A stretch of DNA of 64,000 bases from Orychophragmus violaceus. Lineage: Eukaryota > Streptophyta > Magnoliopsida > Brassicales > Brassicaceae. This document shows, one piece after another, positions 54,686 through 64,000 of this stretch. Each line of letters starts with the position of its first letter. The stretch's first letter is position 1. The DNA lies in assembly GCA_030180135.1 (NCBI GenBank), contig CM058236.1, forward strand, positions 51,132,947-51,196,946. Direction: 5' to 3'. A program made the translations under genes and the position numbers. The notes below the pieces were generated by a model, which did no database searches, was not told where the DNA came from, and saw nothing but the letters and a program-made list of their open reading frames with translations.

Positions 54686-54690
54686 GTCCC

Positions 54691-54994
54691 TTCCATATTT
54701 TATGCTCTTGTTGTTGCCCTGTTGTTCGTCACTTTTAATCATGTGGTCGTCAAGTTAGTGCAGGCTCTATCGCTTTGTGTTGGCGCGTTGAGCTAGATGT
54801 TGTGCTTGTTCGTCCTCTTTTATTGTTGTTGGTGGTGTTGTTTCCACCTCCTTTTTTATGATGAGATTGGTGATTCCGTCATTGTCAATCTCCCTTTTAT
54901 CGTATGAAGATACTCAAAATCCCCAAAAACTGCGTCAATTGTTGAAGGTGAACCTTCAAAAATTAATTTGATAATAACCTACATAATGGTAAAG
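54691..54994. other. Intergenic gap
   Basis: No gene recognised. It shows TTGTTG-rich composition and ends at the Athila-like insertion site. Confidence 0.4.
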
Positions 54995-55415
54995 GGAAAT
55001 GATATATGCATAATTTATAGCTTTTAGCATCATAATTTTCTTAGTATTCTTGTACATTACATTTATTTACATACATTTAATTATAAAATCATGCATTCAT
55101 GAGTTAGAATTTTTAAGACTAGAGTTTGCATACTTTGGCATCTTTTGGAGTGTGTTGGTCATTTTTCAGGTGTATCGGAATGTGTTATGAAGGTCAGTGG
55201 ACATTGAATAATAACGAGAGCAATGGAAGCACAAAGCTTTATAATTAATGAGAAACAAATAGCCAATGCGTGGGTTTGCTGAAGTCGGTCAACAATGGTG
55301 TGCCGTTGACTTGAGTGCGTTGACCATGCTACGAGAACGTGGAGCGAAGACGTGAACAAAACCCATGAGGCTTTGCCCCCCCCCCCCGACGCAAGCTGAG
55401 GCCGTTCGCGTCACG

Positions 55416-55600
55416 TCGCGGTTAACGCTGCGGTCGTGGACGCGACCGCGAGAGCTGGACGAACCTGAACCGTGGATTCTCGCGGTTAGTGTTGCGGTCG
55501 TGGACGTGACCGCGAGGGACGAGCACATTCAGTCCGTGGATGCTCGCGGTTGGTGACGCGGTCGTGGACGTGACCGCAAGCCAGCTGACTTCGTTGACTC
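55416..55600 (+). repeat. 64 bp tandem hairpin repeats in the Athila-like LTR
   Basis: TCGCGGTT starts units at 55416, 55480 and 55544, an exact 64 bp period. Each unit contains GCGGTCGTGGACG(C/T)GACCGC, a hairpin with 7 bp arms. The same array is in the 3' LTR from about 61962. Confidence 0.9.
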
Positions 55601-55630
55601 TTCACTTTGACCAAGCCATTTGACCCAGTT

Positions 55631-55690
55631 GAACCGGGTCAACACCCGGTTTGTCCCGGGTTGACCCGGTTCGCCCCTATTCACTATTTA
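55631..55690 (+). promoter_or_regulatory. Inverted repeat next to LTR TATA box
   Basis: GAACCGGGTCAAC (55631-55643) and GTTGACCCGGTTC (55660-55672) are exact reverse complements around 16 nt. CTATTTAAG follows about 10 bp later and is the likely TATA box of the LTR promoter. Confidence 0.6.
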
Positions 55691-56590
55691 AGCCTAAAAA
55701 CCTAATTTTTGGGATATCTTAAGCTTGTTTTTGTTCTAAGTTCTTGTAAGACAAAAGTTTAATCTTTTCTTAATCTAAGACTTGTTTTGTTTTGATTCTT
55801 CATCTCTTTTCTTTAATCATACACAAATCATCATGCTTAACATCTTTCTTATGGATTTTGTTGGGCTAAGCATGATTTGTGAGTAGTTTCATTCAAGGAT
55901 TATGGGTTAGGTAGATTAGGGCCATTTAGAGTGAATCAAGGATGTTTAAAGCTTATTTATGATTGATCTCACCCTTCTAGATATGCTTAGTGCTAGATTA
56001 TCCATGATCAAGTTAATCTAGATCCTTAGGCTTTTGTTGCACACCAAGTGTTTGATGAAATGCAAGTTAGAGTCTTCTAGGGAATTTTCATATTCTAGCT
56101 CATGAGAATGAATGTTTAGAATGATTATTAGCTTATGGAACTTGATTGTTAATGCTTGCCTTGTCTTATTTCACAAATGAGAATTTGATCTTGAAATGTG
56201 ATTAGGGAAAGTGATTAGTACCAAGAAATTGGATTAGTCAATTGTTAATGTTCCTAGCTTGGGATTTGCTTCTTGATTGATTGTTTAGGCATCCTTGTTA
56301 GCTCTAGATGGTTCTAATCATTGACCTTAGCCCATAAGCCTTGTCTTTTATATTTGATTATATTCCTTTTATCTTAATTAGTGATTGCTTGCTTGTTTAA
56401 TTGCTCTATCTTGATTAGTTTTGCTTAGAACTGCTAGAAATTTTATTTGAATTGATTTGCTTGGCTGTTGTGGTTAGGTGTATTCAATTGGTCATTATCC
56501 ACTCCCAAAATTGGATTGATCCCTCATTGCTACACGATAAGCATGGGGAATTGATACCCTTAGAGATTAGCAAAATTTCTGTTATCAATT

Positions 56591-56603
56591 TGGCGCCGTT
56601 GCC
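56591..56603 (+). other. Primer binding site, Athila type
   Basis: TGGCGCCGTTGCC lies three bases after the LTR, as in Athila elements, whose PBS begins TGGCGCCGTTGCCGGGG as remembered; the last bases differ here. Confidence 0.75.
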
Positions 56604-56606
56604 ATT

Positions 56607-59600
56607 TTGGGAACTTGGATAGATCAATTCGATTTCCTTTCCTATTTAGATCAAGTTTTGGTTACTAATTTTGCTTCTTCATCTCTCTTTGATGTCAGGT
56701 GCATGAACTTGCGGAGCAGAGGTCCTACAGATTTGGTTGCGCGGGTTTCAGATATCAAAGCACTAGAAAGACAGTTAGCAAGAGAGAGAAGGGCACTAGA
56801 AAGAGCTGTTCACTTAGAGAGACTCGGGTTGGAACAGGAAGTAGTTCAGCCTTTGCTTGAGCCTCAAGAGCAGCCAGTTATGGATTTAGAGGGTCATCAG
56901 GACCAGCAAGGTCATCAGGACCAGCAAGGCCATCAGGGCCATCAAGAACAGCATCAACAGGATGCGGATGCTAGAGATGCACAGGGACACAGGATCCCGG
57001 CTCATCGCGCGAGACCTATTAGGGCCATTGGTGATGGCGATACACCGGATACTAATGCTAATCGAAGGGGCATCATTCCACCACCAGTGAACAACAACAA
57101 TTTTGAAATCAGGGCCATGGTGATGAATATGGTGCAGAACAATCAATTCCATGGACTTTCCTCAGAAGATCCATTAAAGCACTTAGACACATTCGACAAA
57201 ATCTGTGACACTACAAGACTCAATGGTGTGACGGATGAGGGTCTCAAGATGCGCCTCTTTGTCTTCTCCTTGGCGGACAGAGCCAAAGATTGGGAAAGCA
57301 CCATTCCACCGGGTTCCATCACTACATGGGCAGACCTTAAGAAGGCTTTCTTGAAGAAATTCTTCTCAACTACGAGAACTGCCCGTTTCCGCAATGAGTT
57401 ATCCGGGTTTGTGCAAAGAAACAACGAGACCTTCGCTGAAGCTTGGGACAGGTTTACTAAGCTCACCACTCAATGCCCCCACCATGGATTCACCAAGGAG
57501 ACACTACTCAGTAACCTCTACCGAGGAGTGCTTCCTAGGATGAGGGCAATGCTTGACTCTTGTAGTAATGGACACTTCCTAGGCAAGGGAGTTGATGAGG
57601 CTATGGAATTGATTGAAAACTTGGCTACAAGTGATGGGAACTATAATGAGGACTATGAGAGGACTCCTAGAGGATCATCTGATGAGAAGTACGAGAAGGA
57701 GATCAAGTCTCTAAATGACAAGATTGACAAGATGATCTCATCCAACCAAAAGCAAATCAGCTTTGTGGAGAACTATGATGAATCCCCACCAGTCCTATTC
57801 AGTCTTGAAGGAGATATGACCCAAGAAGAGATCAATTTCATTGCGGGCCAAGGAGGTTTCAACAGGGGTTTCAACCCAAACTACAGGAATCACCCCAACT
57901 TCTCTTACAGAAACCCCAATGTTGCCAACCCACAGGATCAGGTTTATCCTCAAGCTCAACCACAAGCTCAAGGTCAACAACAAGGGCAACAAGGCTTTCA
58001 ACAACCTCAGCAACCAAAGCCTTTTGTCCCTTATACTAATCAGCAAGGGTTTGCTAACAAACCACAGTTCCAAAGTCAACAAGCCTTTGTCCCCAAGCCA
58101 CAATACCCTCCACCCGGATTTAACCAACAACAGCCACAAGCCTCTTCTTCCTCAGGTTTGGACAGTGAGTTAAAGGGTATGATGCAGCAACTACTTCAGG
58201 GACAAGCCTCAGGAGCTATGGAAGTTAGAGATCTGAAGAGTGAGTTGCAGAACTTGACTTCAAGGGTCACAAACATGGAATACAAGAATGCCTCTACATC
58301 CCGAACTCAAGGTACTTTACCCGGAAACCCGGAGAAGAACCCGAAAGATTACTGCAATGCTATCTTCTCTCCTGTTGATTATGAGAAATCAGACTATGAG
58401 CGAGAGGTTGATGAGATAGAAGCACTTCTCTATGGTTATGAACTCCCTCCGGCTGCACCTGTCCCTCTCAAGGAAATGAAGGCCACTGTAGTTAAACCTA
58501 CCTATGTTGCACCAGCTAAGGTGATGCGTGCTACTGATACTTTTGCTGAAGATATTGTGTCTCCTGTCCAAACAGCACCAAAAGTGCTTCCCAAGCTTGG
58601 CAATCCGGGTAAATTTACCATCAGTTGTACTTTGGGAGATTTGGAGATTAATGATGCATTGTGTGACTCCGGCTCTACTGTGAGTGTGATATCTCTTGAC
58701 ATGGTGGAAAGTCTTGGGATCAAGAGCATGGAAAGATACCCATCTTCTATTACATTTGGAGACTCTTACTCAAAAACTCCAATGGGAATGATCAAGGACT
58801 ATCCACTGAAGATTGGTGAGTGCACAATCCCAACTGACTTTATTGTCATGAAGATGAAGAGGAGTACCCAACTACCTCTCTTACTTGGTACCTCTTTCCT
58901 CCATACCACTGGAGCTTTTATGGACTTCAAAAAGAAACGTGCTGTGCTGAATAATGTTGACAACAAGGTCTACTATCCTTTGAGGAGTACATCTCTCCAC
59001 ACTTGTGGTGCCATTCTCTCTCCCAATGAGGATGATGTGTTAGAGGAAGCAAGGCTATTTGCAAATGTTGGTAAGGAAGTTTGGCCTAAACCCACTACAT
59101 ATGGATCATTGACTGAGCACATGGGACGTGCTCAAAAGAGGGGGGTGGATAGAGCTATTGGAATTCCTCCTACACCCATAAGGATTGAGTATGTTGGGTC
59201 CATATCTTCAATGAAGCTCACTACCAAGGAGGTTAAAGGATCAAAGGAGAAGGTTGTGGATATGGTGACAAGGGTGTCTCCAAAAGTTGCAATTGCGGAA
59301 AAGGATAAGGTTGTCAACAATCCTCCAAGGACTCAAGAGTTTGAAAAGGAGATAATGGATGGTGAGAGTCTACAATCCTTGTTTGATGGGTATAATGGAA
59401 ATGCTCTAACCAATGGATTGGATGGAGTTAAGAGAGCTGAAAAAGGACATGAGGACAAGATGGAAGCTCTAATAGTTGTTGACACTACTACTTCTCTCAA
59501 CCATCTCAGCTTGCATCCATTGGGTTTGAAGGGTGACTACATTGAGTACAAGGTCAAGACCAAGGGAAAGTCTAGGCCATTTGCAAGTGCTAAAGCTTCA

Positions 59601-59702
59601 ATCAGTCCAAGGTTTCAAGGTGACTCAGTCAATCTCAGTGAGCTGACTTCTCAGGTCTTGACCATCACTCTCGAGGGCAGGACTCGCTCTTCAACCGCCT
59701 AA
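56607..59702 (+). CDS. Athila-like Gag-protease (up to 1031 aa)
   Basis: One uninterrupted frame. The first ATG is at 56607, but MNLRSRGPTDLV at 56703 is the more likely start, because the first 32 codons lie in the leader. A coiled-coil stretch (ALERQLARERRALERAVHLE) is followed by an acidic Gln/His-rich repeat. The Gag domain (about residues 165-300) contains NNQFHGLSSEDPLKHLDTF, SLADRAKDWESTIPPGSITT and AWDRFTKLTTQCPHHGF. A Gln/Pro-rich linker covers about 430-520. The retropepsin region has ALCDSGSTVSVISLDMV (catalytic Asp near 687) and LPLLLGTSFLHTTGAFMDF. It ends at TAA 59700-59702 with no polymerase after it. Gag forms particles; the protease would process them. The intact frame agrees with the near-identical LTRs. 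Confidence 0.85.
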   Translation: MGTWIDQFDFLSYLDQVLVTNFASSSLFDVRCMNLRSRGPTDLVARVSDIKALERQLARERRALERAVHLERLGLEQEVVQPLLEPQEQPVMDLEGHQDQQGHQDQQGHQGHQEQHQQDADARDAQGHRIPAHRARPIRAIGDGDTPDTNANRRGIIPPPVNNNNFEIRAMVMNMVQNNQFHGLSSEDPLKHLDTFDKICDTTRLNGVTDEGLKMRLFVFSLADRAKDWESTIPPGSITTWADLKKAFLKKFFSTTRTARFRNELSGFVQRNNETFAEAWDRFTKLTTQCPHHGFTKETLLSNLYRGVLPRMRAMLDSCSNGHFLGKGVDEAMELIENLATSDGNYNEDYERTPRGSSDEKYEKEIKSLNDKIDKMISSNQKQISFVENYDESPPVLFSLEGDMTQEEINFIAGQGGFNRGFNPNYRNHPNFSYRNPNVANPQDQVYPQAQPQAQGQQQGQQGFQQPQQPKPFVPYTNQQGFANKPQFQSQQAFVPKPQYPPPGFNQQQPQASSSSGLDSELKGMMQQLLQGQASGAMEVRDLKSELQNLTSRVTNMEYKNASTSRTQGTLPGNPEKNPKDYCNAIFSPVDYEKSDYEREVDEIEALLYGYELPPAAPVPLKEMKATVVKPTYVAPAKVMRATDTFAEDIVSPVQTAPKVLPKLGNPGKFTISCTLGDLEINDALCDSGSTVSVISLDMVESLGIKSMERYPSSITFGDSYSKTPMGMIKDYPLKIGECTIPTDFIVMKMKRSTQLPLLLGTSFLHTTGAFMDFKKKRAVLNNVDNKVYYPLRSTSLHTCGAILSPNEDDVLEEARLFANVGKEVWPKPTTYGSLTEHMGRAQKRGVDRAIGIPPTPIRIEYVGSISSMKLTTKEVKGSKEKVVDMVTRVSPKVAIAEKDKVVNNPPRTQEFEKEIMDGESLQSLFDGYNGNALTNGLDGVKRAEKGHEDKMEALIVVDTTTSLNHLSLHPLGLKGDYIEYKVKTKGKSRPFASAKASISPRFQGDSVNLSELTSQVLTITLEGRTRSSTA

Positions 59703-60820
59703 AAACCGGTTTGCAAAAGTCGAGCTTACCGACTTTAAACAAAAGCGCACTTGGGAGACATTCTCATGTTTATCCTTGTACATATGATCTTTTGCTTGTT
59801 ATTTTTGATGTTCTTTCTTTAAGTTTTATCAGGTTTTGGTCAGTAGGTGAAGTTGGGGATCAATCGGAATGAGCCTAGGTCATGGCGAAATCAAAAAAGA
59901 ATTGAGCTCTCATCCCATTCCACTCCATTTAAAGCTCCAAGTAACACACTCCAGCCTTGTAAATATTTTGCTTTTTCTCTCTTTTTGAGTTTGTTTGTCT
60001 TTCCCGGTCTTTCTTCCTTTCTTCTTTCACACCGAGACGGTGTGAAGTAAGTTTGGGGGAGAGACCAGTTGCTAATCGCGTTTGTTTTGATCTTATTTTT
60101 CGTTCTCTATTTTGAGTCTCATGCATTTAATTTATGGCATAGAAAAACCAAAAAAATCGAAAAATTTTCAAAAATTTTCACAAAAAGAAGCATGTAGGAT
60201 CGAGTCTAGTTAGTAGTTTAGGATTCATGCATTGGGGACAATGATGATTTTTCCTTGTAGAGGCTCACCAATTAAGTTGCTCGTTGCTTTAATTGATTTT
60301 CAAAACAAAGGAAAACCCATTGCTTGACTTTGAGATTCCGAAATTCCCTATCCTTGTGAAGCTTGCATGAATTAAACTCAATTCATTGATATTGGACTTA
60401 ATTTGATTATTGAAATATCTTGCTTAGGGGCTTGAAATGCAATCCCATGATCCTTGCCCGAGCTATGTTTTCCCTTTTACCACTCTCTTGATTAGCTCGG
60501 GCAACCATTGATCTTATGATCATGGCTTCCCTTACCCAAAGACCCTAAACCTTTCCTTGAAGCCAAAATGATTTTTGAGTGAGGCCTGTTCTTGATAGCT
60601 TTTGGCATGTGCAAAAACTTGAGAGTATCGGGAACGACAAATGGTCTTTTCTCATTTTAGCTAGCTCTATTTGCTATAAGAGTCTAGCACTAGGATGGGA
60701 AACAAGTTTGGGGGAGAGATGAGAGTTGTTTTGGGAATGGAAAGGATCAATGAAAAGAGTTGAATAAGGTTCTAAAGAAAAAGGAAGTCACTAGGAAATC
60801 AAGTAAGAAGAGAACTTTGT

Positions 60821-60853
<33 letters not shown>

Positions 60854-61548
60854 AGTAAGGCCCCTAGATTGAAGCAAAAAGAAAAGAAAGAAAAATCAAG
60901 TGTTAAGAGGGGTTAGTTATGAAAGAGTTTTCTCAAGTTTGAAAAAGAGAAAGATCAATTAAGTGTTTCCTAGTGACAAAGAAAAGAAAGAAAAAAGGGC
61001 TAAATGGGTGAGTGTTATGGTAAATGGTTTGGGGGTTTGGTGAATGTTATCTTTCATTATGGGGATGTTTAGAAAGAATCTTCTAGGGATTGGGTAGAAC
61101 AATGAGGAAAGTTCTTTGTATGCATAAATTGTTCCCTTTCTTAGATAGATTTTGTGTAATGCCAATTGCTCCTATTCTCGAGAGTTAACCACCCCAAAAG
61201 AAACTCTACTTAGCCACCTCAAATAGCCTTTCTTGAACCTTGCCAATTGGGAATTGATTGATTGCCCCTTTGTGAGATCGCACTGAACTTTTAAATGAAT
61301 GTAAGGAATTGAGTTGATGATTGCTTGTGTTCTATAGGATCTCGGGAGTTGGAGTAGGGATTGAGGGAATGGTAATGTGGAAGTACATGGATAGTTAATG
61401 ATTAAAGTAACTTGTAACTTCTTTGAAAGATCTTGTATCTTGTTGTGAGTCTTGTGGTTTTGAGTTCCCATTTTCAAACCTTTCTCCCAACTTGCCTTAA
61501 TGATCTTATGCTTGCTTGTGGACAAGCAAGGTTTAAGTTTGGGGGAAT
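59703..61548 (+). other. Athila-like 3' non-coding region with repeated polypurine motifs
   Basis: No ORF. GTTTGGGGGAGAGA-type motifs occur at about 60050-60063 and 60708-60721, and a third (GTTTGGGGGAA) directly before the 3' LTR at about 61537-61547. A run of about 29 A lies at 60822-60850. This is where Athila elements carry an env-like or non-coding segment; no envelope-like frame is seen. Confidence 0.7.
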
Positions 61549-63133
61549 TGATATATGCATAATTTATAGCTTTTAGCATCATAATTTTCTTAGTATTCTT
61601 GTACATTACATTTATTTACATGCATTTAATTATAAAATCATGCATTCATGAGTTAGAATTTTTAAGATTAGAGTTTGCATACTTTGGCATCTTTTGGAGT
61701 GTGTTGGTCATTTTTCAGGTGTATCGGAATGTGTTATGAAGGTCAGTGGACATTGAATAATAACGAGAGCAATGGAAGCACAAAGCTTTATAATTAATGA
61801 GAAACAAATAGCCAATGCGTGGGTTTGCTGAAGTCGGTCAACAATGGTGTGCCGTTGACTTGAGTGCGTTGACCATGCTACGAGAACGTGGAGCGAAGAC
61901 GTGAACAAAACCCAGGAGGCTTTGCCCCCCCCCGACGCAAGCTGAGGCCGTTCGCGTCACGTCGCGGTTAACGCTGCGGTCGTGGACGCGACCGCGAGAG
62001 CTGGACGAACCTGAACCGTGGATTCTCGCGGTTAGTGTTGCGGTCGTGGACGTGACCGCGAGGGACGAGCACATTCAGTCCGTGGATGCTCGCGGTTGGT
62101 GACGCGGTCGTGGACGTGACCGCAAGCCAGCTGACTTCGTTGACTCTTCACTTTGACCAAGCCATTTGACCCAGTTGAACCGGGTCAACACCCGGTTTGT
62201 CCCGGGTTGACCCGGTTCGCCCCTATTCACTATTTAAGCCTAAAAACCTAATTTTTGGGATATCTTAAGCTTGTTTTTGTTCTAAGTTCTTGTAAGACAA
62301 AAGTTTAATCTTTTCTTAATCTAAGACTTGTTTTGTTTTGATTCTTCATCTCTTTTCTTTAATCATACACAAATCATCATGCTTAACATCTTTCTTATGG
62401 ATTTTGTTGGGCTAAGCATGATTTGTGAGTAGTTTCATTCAAGGATTATGGGTTAGGTAGATTAGGGCCATTTAGAGTGAATCAAGGATGTTTAAAGCTT
62501 ATTTATGATTGATCTCACCCTTCTAGATATGCTTAGTGCTAGATTATCCATGATCAAGTTAATCTAGATCCTTAGGCTTTTGTTGCACACCAAGTGTTTG
62601 ATGAAATGCAAGTTAGAGTCTTCTAGGGAATTTTCATATTCTAGCTCATGAGAATGAATGTTTAGAATGATTATTAGCTTATGGAACTTGATTGTTAATG
62701 CTTGCCTTGTCTTATTTCACAAATGAGAATTTGATCTTGAAATGTGATTAGGGAAAGTGATTAGTACCAAGAAATTGGATTAGTCAATTGTTAATGTTCC
62801 TAGCTTGGGATTTGCTTCTTGATTGATTGTTTAGGCATCCTTGTTAGCTCTAGATGGTTCTAATCATTGACCTTAGCCCATAAGCCTTGTCTTTTATATT
62901 TGATTATATTCCTTTTATCTTAATTAGTGATTGCTTGCTTGTTTAATTGCTCTATCTTGATTAGTTTTGCTTAGAACTGCTAGAAATTTTATTTGAATTG
63001 ATTTGCTTGGCTGTTGTGGTTAGGTGTATTCAATTGGTCATTATCCACTCCCAAAATTGGATTGATCCCTCATTGCTACACGATAAGCATGGGGAATTGA
63101 TACCCTTAGAGATTAGCAAAATCTCTGTTATCA
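61549..63133 (+). repeat. Athila-like 3' LTR (1585 bp)
   Basis: Differs from the 5' LTR by the C-run length (9 versus 12) and about four substitutions noticed by eye (for example ACATACATTT/ACATGCATTT and AAATTTCTG/AAATCTCTG). Confidence 0.9.
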
Positions 63134-63144
63134 GGAAACAATCT

Positions 63145-63460
63145 TGAAAATACTTGACATGAATTATATTTACCAGAAAATATCCAAGCTTTTAGTGTTG
63201 CCTGAAAAATATCCAACCTTATTTTGATTGTCTTTTAAATACTCCAACTTTTAAATTTCATTATTTTGACACCGAATTTCAAAAACCGTTAATGAGCTAA
63301 CCTAACCATGGTTAAAACTGGATGTAAAATAACGAAATTTGAAAGTTACGATATTTAAAAGACAACCAAAATAACATTGGGTATTTTTTTCAGGCAATGT
63401 TAAAATTTTGAATATTTTTATGAAAAATGTAATTCACGTCATGTATTTTAAAGATTTTTT
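63145..63460. mobile_element. Foldback MITE, copy B
   Basis: Corresponds block for block to 53612-53930 (for example TATTTTGACACC, GCTAACCTAACCAT and CAACCAAAATAAC at matching offsets) with substantial divergence, and has the same long inverted arms. It begins only a few bases beyond the GGAAA duplication of the Athila-like element. Confidence 0.65.
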
Positions 63461-64000
63461 TTTTTAATATGTAGTAGGACTTATTTATTTTGTGTAAACA
63501 TGTATTTTTAAATGATTTAGCTTTCATTGGACTCATTACTATATTTTAAAATTTAGTATTATTTTAAACAACTTAAATCTTTATAGGAATTATTTCGCAA
63601 AGGTAATAACATGTTTTCAAAGTGACAGTAAAAAAAAAAAATTAACAAGCTTATTACTCATATGATTTGGTCTATAAAACTAAAAAAATGTGATATATTA
63701 TTTATAAGAATTATATATAACAATGTTATATATTTTTCTTTTAAAGATAATTTCTAAATATTAGGATCCCTAAAATCTAATCATGTAATCTATTATAAAG
63801 GTAAAAATGGAAACATAAAGTTAAGAAAAAATTAATTACCCGACAAACAATTTTTAAAATGTGGAAGATAATTTATTTTGGTGGTTGGTGTATGGGCCTA
63901 CGGCACGATCTTCAATGGTATGATAAGGAAATGTGTTGGTGAGTTGTGCCTTGTTTTCTTTCTGACTTGGAAATTTGAATCATGGCTTCTATTGGTTCCC
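63461..64000. other. AT-rich end of window
   Basis: No gene or identifiable repeat; long A/T runs. Confidence 0.4.

Larger units (their letters stand above)
55000..56587 (+). repeat. Athila-like 5' LTR (1588 bp)
   Basis: TGATATATGCATAA ... CTGTTATCA. Contains a 12 C run (55376-55387), three 64 bp GC-rich repeats from 55416, a 13 bp inverted repeat (55631-55643 / 55660-55672) and a TATTTAAG box at about 55684. Confidence 0.9.
55000..63133 (+). mobile_element. Athila-like Ty3/gypsy element lacking polymerase, very young
   Basis: LTRs 55000-56587 and 61549-63133 (about 1.59 kb) are almost identical, with perfect duplication GGAAA (54995-54999, 63134-63138). The PBS TGGCGCCGTTGCC at 56591-56603 is the Athila-type site. 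A single long Gag-protease ORF (56607-59702) is followed by 1.8 kb of non-coding DNA and a polypurine tract GTTTGGGGGAA at the 3' LTR. No reverse transcriptase, RNase H or integrase is present, so mobility must depend on a partner element. Confidence 0.9.

Noticed and set aside
55159..55528. Minus-strand frames in the Athila-like LTR, repeated at 61708-62074
   Set aside because: They recur because the LTR recurs; their sequence is driven by the GC-rich tandem repeat and has no domain.

Overview
The window is nuclear DNA from a flowering plant of the mustard family (Brassicaceae). Two intact-looking host genes support this: a HAT1-like class II HD-Zip gene (+ strand, 46.6-47.7 kb) and a palmitoyl-protein-thioesterase-like hydrolase gene (- strand, 51.6-53.4 kb). 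From memory, the same two families are neighbours in Arabidopsis thaliana at AT4G17460 (HAT1) and AT4G17470 onward, so this looks like the syntenic interval expanded by transposons. Multi-exon genes, plant LTR retrotransposon lineages, Helitrons, a SINE and a TRIM all fit a plant chromosome. No bacterial, CRISPR or rRNA features were seen.

Layout. 1-2.8 kb: broken LINE (-). 3.2 kb: snRNA-type promoter motif pair with no recognised RNA body. 3.9-6.8 kb: decayed Ty1/copia remnant (-). 6.8-10 kb: AT-rich DNA with interleaved duplications and no credible gene. 10.4-27.7 kb: a three-level nest. A Tat-lineage Ty3/gypsy element with two RNase H domains (-) is split at its reverse transcriptase by a CRM-type (centromeric) chromovirus (-, 13356-27218, TSD ATATG). 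The downstream (3') LTR of that chromovirus is split by a Ty1/copia element (+, 13507-20325, TSD TCAAG/TCAGG). 28.1-30.8 kb: Helitron termini and a small captured-exon candidate. 31.0-33.2 kb: a purine-rich minus-strand relic of a charged coiled-coil protein. 33.7-38.4 and 39.2-44.8 kb: two complete but decayed copia elements (-) with TSDs TATTG and AATGT; the second sits in an RNase H-like relic. 45.2 kb: a SINE. 46.6-53.4 kb: the host genes, separated by a 2.7 kb Helitron carrying a multi-exon fragment of an NAD(P)-binding Rossmann-fold gene. 54.3 kb: a perfect 385 bp TRIM. 55.0-63.1 kb: a very young Athila-like element that encodes Gag-protease but no polymerase.

Most notable observations: (1) the nested copia element carries ten copies of a fixed 14+7+14 bp hairpin module built on the palindrome TCGATCGA, in both LTRs and scattered through its interior; (2) the HAT1-like gene has a roughly 80 bp repeat-like insertion in its last exon, which frameshifts the tail while the ancestral C-terminus survives downstream in another frame; (3) the LTRs of the Athila-like element carry a 64 bp tandem hairpin array and a perfect 13 bp inverted repeat next to the TATA-like box; (4) the TRIM LTR contains a snRNA-type USE/TATA pair. 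All identifications come from reading the sequence and from remembered family features; no database search was run.
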